From: Nigrospora sphaerica
Lineage: Eukaryota; Ascomycota; Sordariomycetes; Amphisphaeriales; Apiosporaceae
Direction: 5' to 3'
DNA: 64,000 bases
Assembly: GCA_018287875.1 (NCBI GenBank)
Contig: JAGVVL010000001.1
Coordinates: 5,208,001-5,272,000, forward strand
Part shown: one piece after another, positions 23,575 to 32,836 of the stretch
Numbering within the stretch: position 1 is the first letter of the stretch
Layout: each line of letters opens with the position of its first letter
The notes under the pieces: generated by a model
What the model saw: only the letters and a program-made list of their open reading frames with translations
Told to the model about the DNA's origin: nothing
Database searches by the model: none
Made by a program: the position numbers and the translations under genes

Positions 23575-24098
23575 CTAGGCAATGTTGGAAATGACAAAGT
23601 CGGGCTCCCCGCGGAAGAACTGCGCAACCGAGGCGCCATATTGCTCGACGGGAAAATCACCGGCCGGCCACTCCTGGTAGCCGGCCACCATGCGGTCCCC
23701 CTCGGCGTGGGTGATAAGTAGCAGGTAGTCGCCCTCGGTGCCGGGCCGCGAGGGGAACTGGCGGAACTGCCACTTGAAGACGGCGTTGTCACAGGGCCGC
23801 ATGGCAACGTCGGGCAGCCGGAACGCCGAGGAGTTGTCCGCGTACGAGCACTCAGCGCTCTCGCCGCCGGGAATTTCGACGTGGAAGGAGATGCTACGTG
23901 GCAGGCGGTCAGTACGAAAGCCAGAGAAGAGGGGGGACAGCCCGAGCGAAAAACTGACTATGCTCCGGTTCCGTGGGGCGTCGTGTTGGCGCTGAAGCCG
24001 CGGACTTCAAACTCGGAGGTCGTCGGGGCGCGCTTTGCGGGCGCGGCCGTGACGGCGGAGGCGCCGACAAGAGCGCAGAGTGCGGCGACGGTCTTCAT
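23575..24098 (-). CDS. Small secreted protein, 152 aa
   Basis: Exons 24098-23959 and 23893-23575 are joined by a GTCAGT...ACGTAG intron in phase 2. Residues 1-19 are a signal peptide (MKTVAALCALVGASAVTAAPA). An AKR follows that could be a Kex2-type cleavage site. The mature protein has two Cys (AECSY and RPCDN), which could pair, an Asn-Thr-Thr sequon and a Trp/Phe-rich C-terminal half (FKWQFRQFPSRPG, MVAGYQEWPAG). The shape fits ascomycete small secreted beta-sheet proteins. I do not recognise a named domain, and any effector role would be guesswork. The gene is convergent with the DUF3716 gene, 220 bp away. Confidence 0.8.
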
Positions 24099-24314
24099 CT
24101 CGACTAGGATGGAGCGATTTTTGTGCTGTTGTTGAGGGCGGGTGGATGAGTGGACGATGGAAAGACAGAGGTGTGCGTGCGACTGTTGGGAAGAGGCGAA
24201 AGGCAGATGATGTCGAGGGGTGTGCGAGTCTTTTCTGCGTGACGGGGCTGGCGGTCAGTCTGTATCACGGCGCCGACGCAAGGGGCTTCCCCGTCCCCCG
24301 TCCCCCAGCCGCTC

Positions 24315-24320
24315 TTTATA
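24315..24320 (-). promoter_or_regulatory. TATA box of small secreted protein gene
   Basis: TATAAA on the minus strand, about 217 bp upstream of the start codon at 24098. The leader between them is GC-rich. Confidence 0.4.
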
Positions 24321-26010
24321 GCCACGCGGGCGGAGCGCGCAGACGGCGAGCAGAGTCGCCACGGGTAGCAAGTATACGGCGTATCGTTTTTTCCACCTTC
24401 TCCTTCCCCCGCCCGCTTGTCTTCCCAAGATCATGCGTCTGAGTAAGGCCACGCTCGTATTTGTGAGGACCTCGTGGCGGAAGCCACCGGGAAACACGAA
24501 GGCCACCAGCCCGTCGTGTCTCGACCAATAGGCAGGCGCGAGCTGGGGGTTTCACAGGGACGCTGGGCATTGTGATCAGAATGACGACAGTTACGACTAG
24601 CTTTTCAGACTGGGCTCGGTCGGGCGAGGCGCGACCCCCCAAAAGTCTCGGGAGCCCTGAGGGAGGCTTACACCGTCGGGGAGGTCTGCCGCCGTAAACG
24701 TGCTGCGCCTATAGTAGAGCAGTGTCTACGGAAGGAGGCGGATCCAGATGCTTCTTTCCGCCAGCCTCAGCGTGGGCGGACGAGAAGGCAGAAACGTCGC
24801 ACAGAGCACGGGCCCTTCTCTCTCGTGTGTACGACACGGCGAGCAGAGGGAAGCATTCCGGGGGGGGGACGTGATGCCCTACCGGAAGGGTCCCCGTTAT
24901 ACGGTTGGCATTCCAGCCGCAGCAGCTGATTCGTTCGGCGCTTCAGCACGGCGAGCCCTTTAGCCCTTGCCCTTGGTACACTGGCGCCGTGGCGTCTCAC
25001 GGGCTTGGGGGCACTCTGGGATTGGTTACGAAAACGCACCGTCGCGTCTAGGGCGGTTGCGACGAGGATTAGCGGTAGGGGGTGCGTTACGATGGGATTC
25101 CGGAGAGACGGAAAGGCATCCAATTTCTAATTGCCGAGAACTTGTAGCAGGAGTAGGTCGGGCACGGGTTGTAAAAAGAGGCTCTTAATAAGCTTACATG
25201 TCACCTGGGGTCAGCCCACCCACGGGAGGGCTGTGGGGCGGGGCGATACGGGCAGCATCCCATAGAAAAGGATACCGTACGGCGGCGGTGATAGGACCAT
25301 GTGGGCAGACTATGGAAGATGATACTACTCTACCCAAATCATATTTGAACGCGCAAGATATTCATGCTCGAATTTGACCTCTACGAGATCTACGCTGGCG
25401 AGGCGGAAGTACTTCATCCGATGAGGACCTAGCAGCAGCGGGGGTTACAGTGAGAGAGATATAGCGGGGGAAATCCATCCATTTGGACAAGCGGTACGAC
25501 CCCACCCATGCTAATATTCCCCATGTTCCCGAGGACCGAGGAGCCTATAATGCTCCCCCGCCTTCACCTGCTTCCGCCCGCTGTGTCCTCCCCCCTCCAA
25601 GCTCTGTCCAGCAGGTTTGTAACGGTGTCCGAGCCTCGGCGTCGAAGCGTCGCCACTAGACGACAGCAGCATCCACAGGTATGTTACGTAGGTGGTAGGT
25701 ATGCGGGTGGCCACCTAGGTAGCTATCCATACTTGGTGCGAAAGTGCAAGAGAGAGGCCCAGAGAGTGCGGGGGAGGCTTGACAAAGTAGCGCAACCCGC
25801 GACTTCTCAAGGGAGGGATAGATAGATGCACGTTTTCCCCAGGTAGTGCACAACGACGCTTCCGTTCTTCTTTGCCAGCGGCTGCTTCCCGTCCCGAGCC
25901 CCATCCGAATAGAGTCCCCCTGCCCCGAATATTCTTCATTTCGCCTGCTGAAATCCTAGCCGAATCGCTGCATCCGTAACCCACCGTCAGCCGCCGCCGC
26001 CGCCGCCGCC
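24321..26010. other. Divergent spacer
   Basis: Lies between the small secreted protein gene (-) and the decarboxylase-fold gene (+). It contains AGGTA/TACCT-type motifs around 25675-25735 and a CCG/GCC run (25991-26010) touching the next start codon. No gene is seen. Confidence 0.5.
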
Positions 26011-26955
26011 ATGGAGGACGCCCAGCCGTTTACGGCGGTAGCGCCGCCATGGAAGCTGAAGGGCACCATTTACATGGTGAGCTTCTGGAACCCGGCCGGC
26101 GTCCTGCCCGACTTCGCCTACTCGCCGCTCGAGGGCGCGTCGTCTTTCGCCGATCCCGTCGCCTCGGGCCGGCACCGGGGCGGCCTAAGCCAGTTCCAGG
26201 TCATCCGCTACACCGAAAGCCCCGTCGGCCCCTACGACGAGCTCATCATCTGCCCGGGCTTCTTCGACTACCAACGCGCCGAGCAGGGCGTCGTCACGAC
26301 CCGGAAGAACGCCCGCATCACGCGCATCTATGTATCACAGAAGTACACGTGCTGGAACGGGCGAAAGAGTAGGTCGGCCCCGCCCCGAGAAAAGTAAGAA
26401 GGGGGAAACCCCGTCGCGTTAACTTTAAACCCCTCCCGCGTTTTGGCAGACTGGTGCATACCGAAGCACCTGGCGCGCTTCGCCTTTGACGAGCTCCCCG
26501 ACGGCGCGACGAGGGTGCAGGTCTTCCCGCACGACACAGGCGACGACGCGGCTGAGTCGCAGGCGAGCGCGTCGCCCTTCTTCCGGGCGACTATCCGGCC
26601 GATGCGCTGGGTCCCGTCGTTTCCATTCTCGCTCTCGTGGCTGCGGTACGCCGGCATCGACGCGTCCCTCGTGCAGCCGCCGCTGCCGGCCGGCCGCGGC
26701 AGCCAGGGCGAGCTGCCTGGGACGGACCGGTGGTGCCAGGTCCAGCCGGGCCAGTCGACGCGGCGGGCGTCCCTGGCCTGGGCGGACCTGCGCCAGAGGG
26801 ACGACGACGCCGCTGGGGACGGGCTCGCGGGCCCGCATAAGAACTTCTGGCCCGGCTTGGGGCGGTGGCACCTGGGCGTTAAGCTCGAGGACTGCGATAT
26901 CGAGTTTGGCGACGGCCTGTACTGGGAGGCACCACCACCGACACCGAGACTGTGA
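26011..26955 (+). CDS. Acetoacetate-decarboxylase-fold protein
   Basis: Exons 26011-26368 and 26450-26955 encode 287 aa. The intron is GTAGGT...GGCAG, phase 1. Conserved stretches are PPWKLKGTIYMVSFW near the start, YSPLEGASSF, QVIRYTESPVGPYDEL (the central strand region of the acetoacetate decarboxylase fold), RITRIYVSQKYTCWNGRK and NWCIPKHLARFAF across the intron. Near the end come LVQPPLPAGRGSQGELPG and NFWPGLGRWHLGVKLED. Soluble, with no signal peptide. The fold family includes decarboxylases and anabolic enzymes that use a catalytic lysine. I cannot identify the catalytic Lys with confidence, so the enzyme activity is open. The start ATG sits directly after a GCC repeat, which makes a tidy initiation context. 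Confidence 0.85.
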
Positions 26956-28405
26956 GGATAAGACGGCGTGCGCGGACGCTGTGTTTTGGGCGCCTGGCGG
27001 TAGGTGGGCGATGCCGCGGGCGGGCCATGGAAGCATGAGGGAAGACAAGGGAACATCCCATGTCCTTCTCCCTAAAACCCGGTCCCACGAGAAGATGCAA
27101 ACCCGCCAACGGCAAACCCTCCCCACTTTCCTCGCTGGCGATCTACCCAATTATGTACTTGCCTCCAAGTTAGGTACTTGCCTATTCTGTTTACGGATTG
27201 TTGTTGGGTTGCCAACTCATCCCGCCAACTTTGGAACTCAGCAGCCAGTGGAAGGGTGGGTTCTGTCTCCTTATACCAAATCTGGGCCATGTGTCCCGTG
27301 CCGGGAAAGCGTCCAATATGTCGCTCTATGCGCTTGGCAAAGCGGCCAAAGATTACAGCCGATCATCGCTTCGACACGGTGACCGAACTAAGACCCGACC
27401 AGGCGCGGCAAACGTGGGTGGTTGGCTGGTTACCGACTTACGTGTGGCCTTTTCGAGCAGCCAGCGACACAGACAGGTGGCCATGGGACCATAGAAGTCG
27501 ATGGTCGGTAGGCTGGTGGGCAATAGTATGACGTCCAGCAACGTGGCCGTACGAGGCTGGACGGGCGGACGAAAGTGTGAAAGCGTTGCCGATCCAACCG
27601 GCGCAGCCCGCAGACCGTCGCTCGCGGTTCCTCGTATAAAGGGAGGCGGCGGGGAAACTTGATCTATGTATACAACGTTGCAAGCCCTCGTATTGCGGCC
27701 TGCCCGCGTTCCTTGCACCCCGCTTGCATGACAGGTGCAGCGCCTTCCAGCAGGCTAGGCCCTGACGCTTAGGTACCTCACTCTGCTAAAGCCGACCGCT
27801 AGGCAAGGCACGCAGATCCGGCTGCCGGCCATGGCACGGAGGTTGGCAAAAAACAGGGCTCCCAGCTTGGGGAAAGAAACAGCCAGAGGCCGTGCTCCGA
27901 GGACTAGCCCCGCTTCGTAGTACAAATCAACCCGCAATTCTGGATACGAGATCGCCAAGTGGGGCTCCACCTATGGATGCTTTCGTATTCCATGGGTTCC
28001 ATAGCCCCAAGGCCGCTTCTGGCTGGGCCGGGGTCGGGCAATCCGTCCCCAGTCTTGACGATGAGAGAGCACACACACATACACCCACCCACACACACGG
28101 AAACATGTCAGAACGCTCCTACCCGCAAGCCACTCCCGTCCCGCCCCTCCCTTGCAAGGCACCTTGTGGGAGCAACGTTGGGCCAAGGAGAAGGGGCCAA
28201 GCGAGCCGCATTGTCCGTCTGTTGCGGAACAGGGCCGCCGAATCGCACGGGTGCACCCTCGTACACCCCCTATGCATCCATGCGTATACTGCCTTGGATG
28301 CGGCTGGCCCGAAGTGGTCTAGAACGGCGCCAATAATAGTAAAAACGTGGGGAGACATGTCCGCTGTCGTTGAAGTCGTACGGGAGGGCCGGTTGTCGTC
28401 GTGCA
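26956..28405. other. Spacer before second secreted protein gene
   Basis: A CA-rich stretch lies at about 28066-28100. ORFs up to 172 codons look random. No gene is seen. Confidence 0.5.
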
Positions 28406-28411
28406 TATAAA
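28406..28411 (+). promoter_or_regulatory. TATA box of secreted protein gene
   Basis: TATAAA about 160 bp upstream of the ATG at 28567. A CT/CA dinucleotide tract (about 28459-28487) lies in the leader, as is common for strongly expressed fungal genes. Confidence 0.5.
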
Positions 28412-28566
28412 GTGCCTCGTCTCTTCCGTGGGAAGAGCCTCTTTTATCCGGCATCAGCTCTCTCTCTCTCTCTCACACACACACAAAGGCCTACCTCTCT
28501 ACCTGCCTACCTACTTCCAATTACCTTCTTGGTATAATTCCTAATCACCAAACCACCACCGCCAAC

Positions 28567-28992
28567 ATGCACTTCGCCGCCGCCGCCACCCTCTTCGCCG
28601 CCGCCGCCGTCGCGGCGCCCGTGTCCGTCAACATGATGGCCGCGACCAGCCAGTGGACGCTCACGTCGGTCCAGCGCACCTGCAACGCGGCCGACACGAC
28701 TTGCACGTGGAAGTTCGGCATCAACGACGGCGCCGCCACGACGCCCTGCCAGTTCGACGTCGGCGGCAACCCGGCGAGCCAGACGGGCCTCGCCAATGCC
28801 GCCACCTGCGGCGACTACGCCATCACCACGGGCTGGAGCGACCAGTTCGGCAAGGACAACGCCTTCACCACCCTCTCCGTGGTCGACACCAAGCGCAAGC
28901 TCATCGTCTGGCCCGCCTACACCGACAAGCAGCTGAAGGACGGCGCCGTCGTTAGCCCCGACCAGAGCTACTCCCCCGCCGCCCTGCCTTGA
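28567..28992 (+). CDS. Small secreted four-cysteine protein, 141 aa
   Basis: A single exon. The signal peptide is an Ala-rich run (MHFAAAATLFAAAAVAAP). The mature part begins with QWTLTSVQRTCNAADTTCTW and carries four Cys (two here, then TPCQF and ATCGDY), enough for two disulfides. A conserved-looking core, DQFGKDNAFTTLSVVD then LIVWPAYTDKQL, ends with VVSPDQSYSPAALP. Homologous small secreted proteins are widespread in Sordariomycetes, but I know of no established function. Codon use is strongly GC-biased. With the clear TATA box and CT-rich leader, this suggests high expression. Confidence 0.85.
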   Translation: MHFAAAATLFAAAAVAAPVSVNMMAATSQWTLTSVQRTCNAADTTCTWKFGINDGAATTPCQFDVGGNPASQTGLANAATCGDYAITTGWSDQFGKDNAFTTLSVVDTKRKLIVWPAYTDKQLKDGAVVSPDQSYSPAALP

Positions 28993-29533
28993 TTTTTTTC
29001 CGAGGTTGGAAGGGGAGTAAGACGTGGAAACGCACGACGAAACATGACGACGGTTGTACATACGACTTGACGATCTCAGGGGGGGGGTTGTAAATATGAC
29101 TTGACGATATCAGCACAAGAACTACTTATATTAATGGCAAATAAGAACTACAACTCACACACAATAAGTTATTTCTCGACGCTTAGGAGACCCCTCGTGA
29201 CAACGCCTTTCCCCGGATGCACGGGTCTTGTGTAATGGAGTAATCAGAGTCGTACAAACGTCAAGGCCGCCGTGTGGCCAGTTAAACCGCTCTTTCATGT
29301 CTTGGCTGCCGGTTAGATCCGTAAGATTAGATTGATAAGATAAGCGGTGACCTGGACAAGGGGAAGGCGCCCCTTGATGCGTGGCCGTGCGCAGAAGATA
29401 CGGGCCCTGACGGTTCCCCCCCCCCAAAGCATGAGGGCAATCGTCCTGCATCCTTCCATCCCCCGTCTTGTTCGAGCTGCTGTGTAACATCTTCACATAA
29501 TTTCACCTTGCCCGCTGGCGTCTTCCAGCCGCC
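28993..29533. other. Spacer before ferric reductase gene
   Basis: Contains the near-repeat of 'tatgacttgacgat(c/a)tcag' at about 29060 and 29095 in the 3' flank of the secreted protein gene. Otherwise featureless. Confidence 0.45.
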
Positions 29534-31420
29534 ATGGGCAGTGACCCCCAAGACACCGCTTGGGCCATGCAGCTCTTGCGGTTCAGCCTGCGCCAAAGCC
29601 GGCGTCTTCCCGCGCCATCCGATGACGTCGCCGCCGTCGCCGACGGCGGGCCGACCCTCCCCCACGACCCCGAAAAACTGCGCTATATCCGAGAGCTCAT
29701 CGCTTACGTCCTCGACGGGCGCGCCCTCGTGGCCAAGTACAACCTGGTGCTGCTGGCGCTGCTCGCGGCCTGGACGGCCCACCACTGGTGGCGCCTCCGC
29801 CGCGACCGCCAGCGCCGGCAGCGCCGGGAAGCATCGCCGCTGCCGCCAAACCCCGGGCCGCTCGGCCGGATGCCGTCGCCCGGGCTCGCCGCCAAACCCC
29901 CGACGAGCGGCGACCTCGAGCACCAGCCGCTCCTCGGCGCGGGGGGTGCGCCGAGCCCCCCGCCTTCGCCGGTCTGGTCGGCCCGTCTGGCTTCGTGGTT
30001 CATGTACCAGCCCCGTCCGCTCCCCCTTGTCCACCGTACCCTGCCCGCCAACGGGACGTCGTTGGTGGTGCTGCTCTACCTCGGCCTGAATGTCTTTTTC
30101 CAATTCTACGGCGCCCCCCTGGAGGCCAAGTACTTTTTCGCCTTTGCCGAGCGGGCCGGCTGCGTCTTCGTCGCCAACCTGCCGCTGCTCTATCTCTTGG
30201 CCGCCAAGAACCAGCCCCTGCAGCTCCTCACTGGGCACTCTTACGAGTCGCTCAACATCTTCCACCGCCGCGTTGGCGAGTGGATGTGCTTTGAGGCCGT
30301 CGTCCATTTCGGGGGCATGCTGGTTTGGGAAGAGTGGTGCAGTCCGGACTGGCTGCGCGTGGGGGACCTGGCGTATTTCCTGACGCGGAAGCTCACCCTC
30401 CTGGGCCTCGGCGCTTTTCTGTCGTACGAGTTGCTGTTTGTGACGTCGCTCGGGAGCTTCCGCGCGCGGTGCTATGAGCTCTTCCTGTTCTCCCACGTCG
30501 TCCTCCAAGTGGCCGCCCTGGTGTTCCTCTACTTGCATTTCTGGACGAGCCGGCCCTACGTCCTGGCCGCCTTGGCCATCTTCCTGCTGGACCGGCTGGT
30601 GTGGCGATGGAACCTGAAGACCACGGTTCTCCCCGCCGACATGCGTGTTCTGCCGGACGGAGAGACGCTCCTGCTATCGGCCGACTGGGATGTGCCGCGG
30701 TCGGGCCCCCGGTTCCGCAAAGGACTGCTCGCAGGCTGGGAGCCCATGGACCACGTCTTCGTCACGATCCCTTCGCTGGGCCGAGCACACTCGTTACAAG
30801 CGCATCCTTTCACCATTGCATCGGCGGCCCCCGGGCGACGGGCCACCGAAAGGGAGGACGCGCCACGCCATGCCTGGTTCTCTCTGCTCATTCGCGCCCA
30901 AGGCGGCTTTACGCGTGACTTGCTCTCGTATGCTGCTTCCAATTCTCGCATACCCGTCCGGCTCGATGGCCCGTACGGGTGCACCGCCGTGTTGCATATG
31001 CTCCGCGCGCGCGATTCCATTGTTCTGATTGCCGGTGGATCGGGCATCGCCGTCGTGTTCCCGCTGGCGTGGGCCCTCGCTCGGGATCCTCGCTGGCGCG
31101 TGGCCCGCGATCAAGAAGTCCACCTCATCTGGGTGGTGCAGTCGCACACCCACTACAGCTGGGTGGCCGAGGACCGTCTCGCCGAGTTGCGCGAGGCGGG
31201 GGTCCAGATCACGACGCCCGTGCCCACCGCCGAAGCCGGACGGCCGGATATAGCCGGCCATGTGGCCGACCTGTGCTCCGACGCCCGCGCCCGCGCCCGC
31301 GACGTGGGCGTCGTCATCTCGGGGCCCGACAGCCTCAACAGAGCGGCGCGAAACGCGTGCGCCGGCGCCGTACGGCAGGGGGCAAGCGTACAGGTCAGCG
31401 TGGAGAAATTCGGCTGGTAG
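29534..31420 (+). CDS. Ferric reductase (FRE/NOX superfamily transmembrane oxidoreductase)
   Basis: A single exon, 628 aa. A hydrophobic segment near residue 75 and a Pro/Gly-rich loop precede the ferric-reductase membrane domain. Both haem-binding His pairs are present with the family spacing of 13 residues: His244/His258 (FHRRVGEWMCFEAVVH) and His321/His335 (SHVVLQVAALVFLYLH). The cytosolic half has the FAD-binding HPFTIAS (His424), then the NADPH-site motifs GPYG and IAGGSGIAVVFPL, and ends VEKFGW. It moves electrons from NADPH across the membrane to reduce extracellular or vacuolar ferric (or cupric) ions for uptake. It lacks a signal peptide and has a shorter exposed N-terminal region than classical FRE proteins. 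No iron-cluster partner (ferroxidase, permease) lies nearby. Confidence 0.93.
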   Translation: MGSDPQDTAWAMQLLRFSLRQSRRLPAPSDDVAAVADGGPTLPHDPEKLRYIRELIAYVLDGRALVAKYNLVLLALLAAWTAHHWWRLRRDRQRRQRREASPLPPNPGPLGRMPSPGLAAKPPTSGDLEHQPLLGAGGAPSPPPSPVWSARLASWFMYQPRPLPLVHRTLPANGTSLVVLLYLGLNVFFQFYGAPLEAKYFFAFAERAGCVFVANLPLLYLLAAKNQPLQLLTGHSYESLNIFHRRVGEWMCFEAVVHFGGMLVWEEWCSPDWLRVGDLAYFLTRKLTLLGLGAFLSYELLFVTSLGSFRARCYELFLFSHVVLQVAALVFLYLHFWTSRPYVLAALAIFLLDRLVWRWNLKTTVLPADMRVLPDGETLLLSADWDVPRSGPRFRKGLLAGWEPMDHVFVTIPSLGRAHSLQAHPFTIASAAPGRRATEREDAPRHAWFSLLIRAQGGFTRDLLSYAASNSRIPVRLDGPYGCTAVLHMLRARDSIVLIAGGSGIAVVFPLAWALARDPRWRVARDQEVHLIWVVQSHTHYSWVAEDRLAELREAGVQITTPVPTAEAGRPDIAGHVADLCSDARARARDVGVVISGPDSLNRAARNACAGAVRQGASVQVSVEKFGW

Positions 31421-32154
31421 CCGTGCCGTCTCTTGCAACAAGCCATTGATTTCCTTCCCACGCGAACCTGTCAGGCGGTATGATCTTTTTACTCGGTACA
31501 AAGGCTTGTTTCGGCAAGGGAGGCGGAATAGGTATGTATGCGAAACTGCGACTTAGGCCTTCCGTGTCTTTGCGGTAAGGGGGATGCCGAAGAGGCTCAG
31601 GCACAGCACCGGTTCGCACCGGCCGTGCAGGCGGAACCTGGGGCCCGCAACGGTTTGCTCTCAGTTGGAAACGCCGGCGTCTCAGACGGCCCCCGGGACG
31701 ACATGGTAGTGATGGCCAGACAAGTAGCATCTATCCCTAACTTGCCCGCCTCTCGGGGACGTGTTGCCAAGAATAGTAGCTCTCATTCTTTGCAAGACAT
31801 CCGAGGCTCCCTTGTGCCTCTTTCACGAAACTCTCCTGAGGCGCTTTTTGCGCTCTACTCGGCGCCACGACTGTCACCCCACCTTCCCGGCGCCCGGTCG
31901 GGCTCGCTGACAGGCTAACAAATTTGAATCCGGATTTCCACTCACCGACCATAGTTTCTCGGAGGTACTTTCGCTGCAGCTACTTTCTTTAGTGAAAATT
32001 GCTTTAAGGAAAATTCTACTTTGCTCAGCGTACTGTAGCCGATACACACACGCACGCAGAGAGAGAGGGAGAGAGAGAGAAATGTGTATATGTATATACA
32101 CGCGAGCGCCTTACCATGTACCTAACCCCCCTCGTCCCCTCCATGGGCCGCGCG
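31421..32154. other. Spacer with GA/TA simple sequence
   Basis: 3' flank of the ferric reductase gene. GA-rich and TA-rich microsatellite sequence occurs at about 32055-32100. No gene is seen. Confidence 0.45.
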
Positions 32155-32178
32155 CTGCTGCTGCTGCTGCTGCTGCTG

Positions 32179-32263
<85 letters not shown>

Positions 32264-32277
32264 CACCACCACCACCA
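32155..32277 (+). repeat. Compound trinucleotide repeat (CTG)8(CTA)25(CCA)8
   Basis: 123 bp of perfect trinucleotide units in three blocks that switch without interruption: 8 CTG, 25 CTA, 8 CCA. It lies between the convergent ferric reductase and HAK genes. Read as protein it would be poly-Leu/Pro or poly-Ala/Thr, but no gene context supports translation. Confidence 0.95.
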
Positions 32278-32836
32278 CTTTCTACTCGCGGCGCGGCACT
32301 GACGGCGGCAGGCGCAACGCCGCTCTACACGCCGCAGCTCGCGGGGCGGGCGGTACAACCACAAGTGGCGGGGACGGCGCCGCCGGCGACGTCGGGTGCG
32401 GCTCGGTCCCGCTCCAGCGGGACATCTGCCGGGTTTGAACGAGATGAATCGGGGCCGCCGGTTTTCTTTCCCCACCAAGAGGGGAAGGAAAGAGGAAGAG
32501 GGGAAACGGAAGGGAATGAGACGAGGTGGGGTGTAATTATCCGGAGAGAGATAGAATGGCCAAGCAACACGATGGAGGAGGAATGGGGAGCATTTGATTT
32601 GCCATAGCGTTTATGGCCAAGGATTATACCTCACGCCGAGGGGTATCTAAGCATGTATGTATACTGGCAGTGCATAATACAGAAAAGACATAACTCGTGT
32701 CGTTGTTCCGGTGGGTGTCTAATCCCGGTGAAACATGGGAAACTTCGCCGGCCGCTTCGCTGGCGGCAGATCGGCAGCGGCGTTCGAAAAAACCAATCCA
32801 TTAGTTCCCCCTTTTCCCCCTGTTTCCCCCTTCCCT
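32278..32836. other. Spacer downstream of HAK gene
   Basis: Probable 3' flank of the potassium transporter gene. No supported feature. Confidence 0.45.

Noticed and set aside
32116..32607. ORF encoding poly-Leu then poly-Pro through the trinucleotide repeat
   Set aside because: The frame stays open only because the repeat lacks stops. Flanking residues look random, and two other frames are open for the same reason.
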